Below, piece after piece: positions 53,863 to 63,700 of a DNA stretch of 64,000 nt (its first letter is position 1; every line of letters starts with the position of its first letter). The stretch covers positions 682,001 through 746,000 of the forward strand of contig NC_079259.1 in assembly GCF_947241705.1 (NCBI RefSeq), read 5' to 3'. This DNA comes from Saccharomyces mikatae IFO 1815 (taxonomy: Eukaryota > Ascomycota > Saccharomycetes > Saccharomycetales > Saccharomycetaceae). Position numbers and translations under genes: made by a program. Under the pieces are notes generated by a model. It saw only the letters and a program-made list of their open reading frames with translations. It was not told the origin of the DNA and made no database searches.

Positions 53863-55476
53863 ATGTACACCAATTATTCGCTTACAAGCAATGACACAGT
53901 GTCCCGAACTTACCTGGTTGGTACAGCCTCACTAAAAATGTCTGAGAAGAAGCACCAATTAGCGAATTGCAGCGAATTAACGAAGAAGGTAGCCCATATA
54001 ATTAACACCGATGGTGATTCAGAACCGGAGTTAGTGAATGAATTGTCAGTAACGGGCTCCAACGAAGACGGTGACATGACTTCAAATTCATGGACTTCGC
54101 GAACTTCCAGCGACTTCATCAAATTAACATATGTAAACTCGAAATTAGATCCGTCTTTGCCGTCCCAATATTTCAAGCAGGATATCTTAGACATTATACA
54201 AAGCCTGGAGATTCCTGGGTGGTCTGTAAACTGCTCCAGAAAAATCTCGCTGAATAGAGATTTATTAACTTTGACGAAAATTAAAGGGGCCCTTACGAAT
54301 GTCATTTATAAAATTCAATATCCATATTTGCCCTCTTTACTGATGAGAATTTTTGGTGATAACATCGATTCTGTAATTGATAGGGAATATGAATTGAAGG
54401 TAATTGCTAGATTGTCTTTTTATAATTTAGGCCCCAAATTAGAAGGATATTTTCAGAATGGTAGGTTTGAGAAATATATTGAGGGTTCAAGAACATCTAC
54501 TCAAGCTGACTTTATAGATCGGGATACTTCCATGAAAATTGCCAAAAAGTTTAAAGAGTTGCATTGTACCGTTCCACTAACGCATAAAGAAAGATCGAAT
54601 GAACCATTATGTTGGAAAACCTTTGATCAATGGATCAACCTAATAGATTCACATAAAGAGTGGGTTACTGATAAAAATAATATTAGTGAAAATTTACGTT
54701 GTTCAAGCTGGGACTTTTTTATAGAATGTTTTAAAAGTTATAAGCACTGGCTGCATAATGATTCGGCTTTTACATCAAAACTGTTGAGAGAAGGTAACAA
54801 GGATAATGCGATGAATACTGGGCTGAAGATGGTATTCTGTCACAATGATTTACAGCATGGTAATTTACTTTTTAATAGTAAGGACAATGATAACGTCTCA
54901 GTAGATGACTTAACAATTATTGATTTTGAATACGCTGGTCCTAATCCTGTTGTATTTGATTTATCGAATCACTTAAATGAATGGATGCAAGACTACAATG
55001 ACGTACAGTCATTTAAATCCCATGTTGATAAGTACCCCAAAGAAGAAGATATATTGATCTTTGCACAAAGTTATATAAACCACATGAATGAAAATCATGT
55101 GGAAATTCATTCACAAGAAGTCCGGATTCTCTATAATCTAATCATAGAGTGGAGGCCTTGTGCTCAATTATTTTGGTGTCTTTGGGCCCTTTTGCAAAGT
55201 GGAAGGCTTTCTCGACAACGACGGACAAAAGATAAAAGAATAATTAGCAAAGAATATATTCCATGTGATAAGGCATATACTACTACATACCAAAACGACG
55301 AATGTAAAGAGAACGGAAAATACGATGATTACGAAGATGGGTCGTTCAACTATCTAGGGTTTTGTAAAGAAAAGATGTCTGTCTTTTGGGGTGATTTAAT
55401 TACAATGAATATTATTGACAGAGATTGTTCTGATGTGGGAAAAATTGACTACTTAGATACTAAGATCCTTTTTTAG
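53863..55476 (+). CDS. EKI1: Eki1 ethanolamine kinase (CDP-ethanolamine pathway)
   Basis: 537 residues from the ATG at 53863 (MYTNYSLTSNDTVSRTYLVG), against 534 in S. cerevisiae; the frame upstream lacks ATG. It phosphorylates ethanolamine (and less well choline) with ATP, the first step of the Kennedy route to phosphatidylethanolamine. Kinase motifs are intact: HNDLQHGN at 327-334 (Brenner's motif, catalytic Asp) and IDFEYAGPNP with metal-binding Asp354 (choline kinase motif). The N-terminal 100 residues are polar and poorly conserved. A divergent patch near 445-490 (RRTKDKRIISKEYIPCD) differs strongly from my recollection of S. cerevisiae. A UASINO element precedes it. Confidence 0.95.
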   Translation: MYTNYSLTSNDTVSRTYLVGTASLKMSEKKHQLANCSELTKKVAHIINTDGDSEPELVNELSVTGSNEDGDMTSNSWTSRTSSDFIKLTYVNSKLDPSLPSQYFKQDILDIIQSLEIPGWSVNCSRKISLNRDLLTLTKIKGALTNVIYKIQYPYLPSLLMRIFGDNIDSVIDREYELKVIARLSFYNLGPKLEGYFQNGRFEKYIEGSRTSTQADFIDRDTSMKIAKKFKELHCTVPLTHKERSNEPLCWKTFDQWINLIDSHKEWVTDKNNISENLRCSSWDFFIECFKSYKHWLHNDSAFTSKLLREGNKDNAMNTGLKMVFCHNDLQHGNLLFNSKDNDNVSVDDLTIIDFEYAGPNPVVFDLSNHLNEWMQDYNDVQSFKSHVDKYPKEEDILIFAQSYINHMNENHVEIHSQEVRILYNLIIEWRPCAQLFWCLWALLQSGRLSRQRRTKDKRIISKEYIPCDKAYTTTYQNDECKENGKYDDYEDGSFNYLGFCKEKMSVFWGDLITMNIIDRDCSDVGKIDYLDTKILF

Positions 55477-55872
55477 GCTATATGCACATTCCCCTATTAT
55501 CTACGATAAGTTTTTATTTTTAAAGAGAAATATATATAAAACTTCACATATCGTAACAAAAAGTAAATATTTTCTTTGGTACTATACCTCATAAAAATGA
55601 ATTACTAATTACCAATTCGGAAGAATATTAGCAAATTCTTTTATATAATAAATAGGTATAATACTAGCAATTTAATGTTGGTAATCTATTATCAAAAAAT
55701 TATGGCCAAAAAATTTGTTTCTAATATTTTTACACGCCGATATAAAGAGAAAGCAGAATCAATTCATAGTTCCATTTATGACCATAGAATAACTTTAAAT
55801 ATAACAATTAAATAAAAATGTTCATAGCGCGATAATAGGCATAAATCATATTGTTATAGGGCTAACTTCCAA
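55477..55872. other. EKI1-KGD2 convergent 3' region
   Basis: 396 bp of extremely AT-rich DNA between two stop codons with repeated TATATA, AATATTT and poly-A stretches, consistent with termination on both strands. The best origin-consensus match is 10/11; I do not call an ARS. Confidence 0.5.
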
Positions 55873-57246
55873 TCACCATAACAACATCTTTCTAGGATCT
55901 TCAATCAACTCTTTAACAGTTTTCAAGAAAGTAACAGCTTCTCTACCATCTAATAGTCTATGATCATAGGTTAAAGCTAAGTACATCATTGGTCTTGAGA
56001 CGATTTGTCCGTTCACAGTGACAGGTCTTTCCTTGACACCATGCAAACCCAAGACAGCCGTCTGTGGTGAATTAATAATAGGAGTACCATATAAAGAACC
56101 GAAAACACCACCATTAGAAATGGTAAAGGTACCGCCAGTCATGTCTTCTAAAGTTAATTTACCGTCACGAGCCTTATGACTTAAACGAACGATTTCGTTC
56201 TCAATATCCAAAACGCTTAACGATTCTGCATTACGAACAACTGGAGTGACTAAACCCTTCGGAGTGGCAACAGCAACAGAAATATCTGTGTAATCACGAT
56301 AAACAATCTGGTCGCCTTCAATGGCACCGTTGACGGCTGGAATATCCTTAGCAGCTAACGTACATGCTTTGGAGAAAAGACCCATGAATCCGAACTTAGT
56401 ACCGGTCTTCTTAATAATCTCATCTTTATATAGTTTCCTCATTTCCATTAAGGCTGACATATCAACTTCGTTGAAAGTGGTCAAAGAAGCAGCAGTATTT
56501 TGGGATTCTTTTAATCTTTCGGCAATTCTCAATCTCATACGGTTCATTTTGACTCTAGTCTCTGTACGTGGAAATGGAGTAAAGGAATTGGAAGCTGCTG
56601 GGGTTTCCTTTGCCTTAGGAGTAGTCTTCCTTGGTTCTTCGGCTTTTTTTGGCTCAGCAACTTCCTTCTTAGGAGAAGCTTCCTTCTTTGAAATTGTCTC
56701 CTGCTTTGGAGTTTCCTTCGGAGCAGCTTCTTGTGATGGTTCTACTTGTTGCGTAGACTCTGATTTAGGTTGAGTGGACCCCTCAGCGGGAGCTTCACCC
56801 GGTTCGACCTGAGCCAATTCCTCGCCTACTGTAACAGTGTCCTCCGGTTGGAAATTTAACTTCGTAACGGTACCCGATACTGGTGAATTGACCTCAATAT
56901 CAATTTTATCGGTCTCAATAGTAGCCAACAATTCGTCCTCTTTAATAAAATCACCAACATTTTTAGTGTATTCCTTCAAAGAACCCTCTGTCAAGGATTC
57001 TGCCATGGGAGGGACTTCAATAGAGGTAGATTTACAACGATTGGCAGTTATGGAGAATGAATTTGTCACAAATCTACTTCTCTTGCCAGATAAGTACATA
57101 GAACTCAACGATCCGGCCTTATTGGTTTGTTTCAAAAAGCCTGTAGACGCATGTCTTTTGATAGAGGAAGCAGCCAAGACATTTCTAGCCACTCTAGATT
57201 TTATTAAAGACTTGGCAGCTGCAGTACGTGTAGCTCTCGAAAGCAT
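55873..57246 (-). CDS. KGD2: Kgd2, dihydrolipoyl succinyltransferase (E2 of 2-oxoglutarate dehydrogenase)
   Basis: 457 residues (463 in S. cerevisiae). It is the core of the mitochondrial 2-oxoglutarate dehydrogenase complex in the citric-acid cycle. A mitochondrial presequence (about 1-70, rich in Arg/Ser/Ala) precedes a lipoyl domain (about 75-150) with the lipoylated Lys114 in [10 protein letters not shown] Pro/Glu/Lys/Ala-rich linker (about 150-220) follows, where the length differs. There is no E1/E3-binding domain, as in other Kgd2 proteins. The catalytic acyltransferase domain (about 225-457) has active-site His429 and Asp433 in [12 protein letters not shown]. Two CCAAT boxes upstream fit Hap2/3/4/5 control. 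Confidence 0.97.
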   Translation of the reverse strand: MLSRATRTAAAKSLIKSRVARNVLAASSIKRHASTGFLKQTNKAGSLSSMYLSGKRSRFVTNSFSITANRCKSTSIEVPPMAESLTEGSLKEYTKNVGDFIKEDELLATIETDKIDIEVNSPVSGTVTKLNFQPEDTVTVGEELAQVEPGEAPAEGSTQPKSESTQQVEPSQEAAPKETPKQETISKKEASPKKEVAEPKKAEEPRKTTPKAKETPAASNSFTPFPRTETRVKMNRMRLRIAERLKESQNTAASLTTFNEVDMSALMEMRKLYKDEIIKKTGTKFGFMGLFSKACTLAAKDIPAVNGAIEGDQIVYRDYTDISVAVATPKGLVTPVVRNAESLSVLDIENEIVRLSHKARDGKLTLEDMTGGTFTISNGGVFGSLYGTPIINSPQTAVLGLHGVKERPVTVNGQIVSRPMMYLALTYDHRLLDGREAVTFLKTVKELIEDPRKMLLW

Positions 57247-57793
57247 TGTAAAAATAGTGATGAGAAGTTATATCTTTGGCCGTTATGGATATAGAAAATG
57301 AAGCTTATAATAGCAATATTCTTCAATGACTATATACTGTTAGAAATAGCGGACTTTTACAGATTTTTCTTTTTCACGCTAGATATAATCCTCCCCTGAG
57401 CACAAGAAGAGATTATATATAAAAAAGCACTTGAAAAATAGGCCAAGATGAGGGAAAAAGAATTTACATCTGTTATATAGATCAAGAGTGGATCCGAGCG
57501 TTATTACAGAATGTAGCCAACGCAGAATAAGCATGAACTTCAGGTAATTTTAGATTGCTGCGTAATTTGTGGCCGCTTTATTGGCTTACTCCGGGTAGAC
57601 CTTAGTTTTGATTGGCTGGAAAAAGAATTGTAAACATCGTCTTAGACGGCTAAGCGGGTGGCTGGAGCTCTTCTGTTTATTGTCCTCCAACAAAAAAGTA
57701 TAGAGTTGGAGCAGAGCAGTTTAAAAAGATGACAGGGGGGAAAGAGAGAGGGCGAAAGAAACAAAGGACTAGGCTTTAAATTAACTGCCAAAT
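57247..57793. other. KGD2-NUM1 divergent promoter region
   Basis: 547 bp between two start codons, containing two CCAAT boxes (57580-57584 and 57611-57615) and purine-rich DNA next to NUM1 (GGGGGGAAAGAGAGAG near 57735). The dubious S. cerevisiae ORF YDR149C would fall around here; I see no support for a gene. Confidence 0.5.
57580..57615 (-). promoter_or_regulatory. Paired CCAAT boxes (Hap2/3/4/5) upstream of KGD2
   Basis: Read toward KGD2, AGCCAATCA (near 57611-57615) and AGCCAATAA (near 57580-57584) both match the Hap complex core CCAATNA, spaced 31 bp, about 335-370 bp before the ATG. KGD2 is Hap-activated and glucose-repressed in S. cerevisiae. Confidence 0.65.
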
Positions 57794-60700
57794 ATGTCTC
57801 AGGACAACAGACATCGAAAAATTGATGATAGAAACGGTGCAGGGGAGCACAATGCCAACATCATTCACGATCAATCAGCCCAAAAAAAAGTAGGAATAAA
57901 TAATGTAACGAGGGCATCCAACTCAGAAGTGAGTGAAAGCGATAGTGATAGTGAGATTGAAAAACCAAAATGTTTTTCAATTTCAAACATTTTGAGTAAA
58001 AGGGAGACTAAAGACGTGCTTCCGGAGTTTGCTGGCAGTAGTTCTCATAATGGGGTACTCACAGCAAACTCATCAAAGGATATGAACTTTACTTTGGAGT
58101 TGAGTGAAAATTTACTAGTTGAGTGTAGGAAGTTGCAATCTTCTAATGACGATAAAAATGAACAAATAAAGTCGCTCAAACAAATCAACGAATCGTTAAA
58201 TGGCAAGATTGAGGAGATGGACAACCAAAAAAAATACATTATGAAAGAGTTGGACTCAATTAAAGATCTCAATTGGGATCTGGAATCTAAATTAGCAAAC
58301 TTGAGCGTGGAGTGTAAGCACTTAAAAGAATTGAGGAGAAAGACCGAAAAATCTTGGAACGATGAAAAGGAAAGCTTGAGGAATCTGAAAACAGATATAG
58401 AAATCTTAACTTTAACTAAAAATGGTATGGAAAATGATCTTCACTCTCAGAAACTCTATTATGAGAGAGAGGTTACTGAACTAAAGGAAAGAATAGTAGA
58501 CTTAAACAATGAAAACGATAAACTAATCATTAGTGCGTCTGATTTGACAAGTGAAATTAACTCCCTACGAAGTGATAAAGCTGAAAGAATAGAAATCCGA
58601 AAGCAACTAGATAACGCTAAGAAGTCTATTCACTCGTTGAAAAGTAAATTGCAAAAGAAATATTGTCACAAAAAGCACTTTTCCAATAATACGGTGGCAT
58701 CTGATTCTGATTCGGGATGCACTTCCAGCCAAGAAGATATTTTCGATATAGTAGCCGACATTGACCAAATTATTGAAGCACACCCCTCTGTGGAGGACCT
58801 TTCGGAAGATCTCGTTAAGGAATACTCAGAAAAAAACAATTTAACTTTATTGTCCAACGATTCATACAGCAATTTATTACAAAGAACTAAATGTACATAC
58901 AAACCAAAAGACGATGAATTGATGACTAAAGAGGTTGCAAAAAATTTGAATATATTTGCGTTACCAAATGATGACAATTACAACAAAAAGGAATTCTCAT
59001 TAGAATCTCAGATCAAATATTTAGAGGCTTCTGGTCATAAAGTACTTCCCCAAGAAGAGTTTACAAACTTAAAGCGATCCGTGTCAAACCCATCGTATAG
59101 TTATTTGAAGGAGAAACTTCAAGCGTCGAAAAAGATACCCGTTGACCAAAGCACGTTTAGTTTGCTGGAGGAACCTACTATCGACTTTTTGTTGCCTCTA
59201 GCATCCAAAATCGACTGTTTAGTAATACCAACCAAAGATTACAATAACTTTTATGAGGCTGTAAAGCATCCATCAGTGGAGCAGGTAAAAGAATATTTGG
59301 CAGCAAATAAAGATATAGAATCCACTATTTCTAAATGGTTAGAAAAGAAAAACGACTGCAAATTAATCAATAATAATGTGTACTCTTCGTTGGTTGATAA
59401 AGTAGAAACACCATCAAAACAGTACCTATCAAGTAAGGCAAAAGAGTACGACCTTGTGTTGATTGATAATAAAACACTAGAAGCTTTGAAAAATCCCACA
59501 ATTGAAGTCATAAAGGATACAATTTCTGCTTCAGACTTTCTCATTCTCAAGAAAGAAGATTACGAGCATCCACCTTTAGCGTACTTGGTCGAACATGCCA
59601 AGAACACAAATTACCACATGCTCTCAGAAACGGCATACCAAGGCTTGGTCAGATACAAAGAAACGCCTGACATCGAGTTTATGAAGGAGAAGTCCGCTCA
59701 GTTGGGTCACACAGTTGTCTCCAATGAGACGTACGCTGAACTACAGAACAAATACTCTGAGGTAGAAGGCAAACACTCTGAACTACAGAACAAACACTCT
59801 GAACTAGAGAACAAACACTCTGAGGTAGAAAGCAAACACTCTGAACTGCAGAACAAACACTCTGAACTAGAGAACAAACACTCTGAGGTAGAAGGCAAAC
59901 ACTCTGAACTACAGAACAAATTCTCTGAGGCCGAGAAACAACTGGAACAACCAACTTTAGCGTACTTGGTCGAACATGCCAAGAACACAAATTACCACAT
60001 GCTCTCAGAAACGGCATACCAAGGCTTGGTCAGGTACAAAGAAACGCCTGACATCGAGTTTATGAAGGAGAAGTCCGCTCAGTTGGGTCACACAGTTGTC
60101 TCCAATGAGACGTACGCTGAACTACAGAACAAATACTCTGAGGTAGAAGGAAATTACTCTGAACTACAGAACAAACACTCTGAGGTAGAAAGCAAACACT
60201 CTGAACTACAGAACAAATACTCTGAGGTAGAAAGCAAACACTCTGAACTACAGAACAAATTCTCTGAGGCCGAGAAACAACTGGAACAACCAACTTTAGC
60301 GTACTTGGTCGAACATGCCAAGAACACAAATTACCACATGCTCTCAGAAACGGCATACCAAGGCTTGGTCAGATACAAAGAAACGCCTGACATCGAGTTT
60401 ATGAAGGAGAAGTCCGCTCAGTTGGGTCACACAGTTGTCTCCAATGAGACGTACGCTGCACTACAGAACAAATACTCTGAACTAGAGAACAAACACTCTG
60501 AGGTAGAAAGCAAACACTCTGAACTACAGAACAAACACTCTGAACTACAGAACAAATACTCTGAGGTAGAAAGCAAACACTCTGAACTACAGAACAAATA
60601 CTCTGAGGTAGAAAGCAAACACTCTGAACTACAGAACAAATTCTCTGAGGCCGAGAAACAACTGGAACAACCAACTTTAGCGTACTTGGTCGAACATGCC

Positions 60701-63700
60701 AAGAACACAAATTACCACATGCTCTCAGAAACGGCATACCAAGGCTTGGTCAGATACAAAGAAACGCCTGACATCGAGTTTATGAAGGAGAAGTCCGCTC
60801 AGTTGGGTCACACAGTTGTCTCCAATGAGACGTACGCTGCACTACAGAACAAATACTCTGAACTAGAGAACAAACACTCTGAGGTAGAAAGCAAACACTC
60901 TGAACTACAGAACAAACACTCTGAACTAGAGAACAAACACTCTGAGGTAGAAGGCAATTACTCTGAACTACAGAACAAACACTCTGAGGTAGAAGGCAAT
61001 TACTCTGAACTAGAGAACAAACACTCTGAGGTAGAAAGCAAACACTCTGAACTACAGAACAAACACTCTGAGGTAGAAGGCAATTACTCTGAACTACAGA
61101 ACAAACACTCTGAACTGCAGAACAAACACTCTGAACTAGAGAACAAATACTCTGAGGTAGAAAGCAAACACTCTGAACTACAGAACAAACACTCTGAGGT
61201 AGAAGGCGATTACTCTGAACTGCAGAACAAACACTCTGAACTGCAGAACAAACACTCTGAACTACAGAACAAACACTCTGAGGTAGAAGGCAATTACTCT
61301 GAACTGCAGAACAAATACTCTGAGGTAGAAAGCAAACACTCTGAACTACAGAACAAATACTCTGAGGTAGAAAGCAAACACTCTGAACTACAGAACAAAT
61401 ACTCTGAGGTAGAAAGCAAACACTCTGAACTACAGAACAAACACTCTGAGGTAGAAAGCAATTACTCTGAACTACAGAACAAATACTCTGAGGTAGAAAG
61501 CAAACACTCTGAACTACAGAACAAATTCTCTGAGGCCGAGAAACAATTGGAACAACCAACTTTAGCGTACTTGGTCGAACATGCCAAGAACACAAATTAC
61601 CACATGCTCTCAGAAACGGCATACCAAGGCTTGGTCAGGTACAAAGAAACGCCTGACATCGAGTTTATGAAGGAGAAGTCCGCTCAGTTGGGTCACACAG
61701 TTGTCTCCAATGAGACGTACGCTGAACTACAGAACAAATACTCTGAGGTAGAAGGAAATTACTCTGAACTACAGAACAAACACTCTGAGGTAGAAGGCAA
61801 TTACTCTGAACTAGAGAACAAACACTCTGAGGTAGAAAGCAAACACTCTGAACTACAGAACAAACACTCTGAGGTAGAAGGCGATTACTCTGAACTGCAG
61901 AACAAACACTCTGAACTGCAGAACAAACACTCTGAACTACAGAACAAATACTCTGAGGTAGAAGGCAAACACTCTGAACTACAGAACAAATTCTCTGAGG
62001 CCGAGAAACAATTAGAACAACCAACTTTAGCGTACTTGGTCGAACATGCCAAGAACACAAATTACCACATGCTCTCAGAAACGGCATACCAAGGCTTGGT
62101 CAGGTACAAAGAAACGCCTGACATCGAGTTTATGAAGGAGAAGTCCGCTCAGTTGGGTCACACAGTTGTCTCCAATGAGACGTACGCTGAACTACAGAAC
62201 AAATACTCTGAACTAGAGAACAAACACTCTGAGGTAGAAAGCAAACACTCTGAACTACAGAACAAACACTCTGAACTACAGAACAAATACTCTGAGGTAG
62301 AAGGCAATTACTCTGTACTACAGAACAAGTACTCCGAGGCAGAGAATCAACTAGAACACCCACCGCTGGCATATCTAGTCGAACATGTTGAAGAACTACA
62401 ACAAAAGATCATTCCAGCATCGGATTGGAATACCCTATCGAATCCTACTTTAGAGTACCTAACTTCAAAGTTGCACAGTTTACAATACGACGTTATTCCA
62501 CACGATTCGTACATTGAATTAAAGAGAATTGTGGAAGAACCGGACGTGAATGTTTTAGAATCCAAGTTGAATGGTTATAATATAATTGATACATTGGCAT
62601 ACAATGAGTTAATCATCAATTCTACATCACCGACATTGGAATTTATTAAAGAGAAAGCCGAGAGTAAAGGTTACATGTTGATAGAAGCACACAAATATCT
62701 TGATTTGAATAGGATAGCAACAAATCCTTCTGAAGAGGACATAGTTGACATTTGTAAGCAAAGAGGCTGTTACGCTTTGAAGTTTGAAGAATATGAAAAA
62801 CTGAAAAATTGTATTCAAAACCCTTCTAAAAAATATATCAAGGAGAAAGCCATATTATTTGACCTTATGCCAATTGATAAAACAGAGTATCAAACAATGA
62901 AAGATAAATTAAGCAACAAGGACTCCCTTATCGCCTCTGTAAAGGACCTTGGTTTTGTTCCAATATCTGCCCCACAGCTTGCTTCTCTAGAGAAGTCATC
63001 ACTTCAAAATAGTACTTTATCTGATATTGAGAGTAAATTAAAATCCTTAGGTTACGTCGCAATTACCAAAGGAAACCTAGCAAACATGGAAAAACGGGCT
63101 GTCGAGAGTATCTCTAAAGGGGATGTCTTGAATTTATGCTCCAAGTTTAGCCTGATTCCATTGAGTGCTGAGGAATATGACGAGATGAAGAAGGAAAACG
63201 GTCGGAATTTAAACGAACTCAGTAATCCATCAATTGATTTCTTAAAGAAAAAATGTGAAAATAATGGATCAATTTTAACCAATGAATCTATTCACAAAGA
63301 AAAGCAAGAGACTCTTGAGAATCCGGCCTATGAATTCATTCTAGAGAAGGCATTAGCATTAGGATATGAATTAATTAGCAAGGTGGAATTAGCTCGCATG
63401 AAACAAGAAATTAGTTCGCACAGTATTAAGCTCATGCAAGAAGAAGCCACACACAGAAGCATGGTGCTATTAAAGAATGAAGAAATGAAGAATTTATGCA
63501 ATAAAATTGAGCACCCTTCTTTGACATATTTAACCGAAAAGGCTGCTGGAATGAACAAAATACTTATCGACCAGGTCACAAATACGGAAAGCACTTATTC
63601 CAATCGGAAAGATCTAGAGGAATATTGCCATCGCCTAAACTTGGTCTTGGTAGATGAAGATGAGTATACAGTTTTGAAAGATTTGTTAGAAGAGTTAAAT

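Noticed and set aside
59679-62372. Series of antisense frames of 80-280 codons with the same start and repeated CSVVQSVCFLPQS-like sequence
   Set aside because: They are the reverse complement of the NUM1 repeats. The repeat DNA lacks stop codons in those frames, so the pattern simply repeats with each unit.
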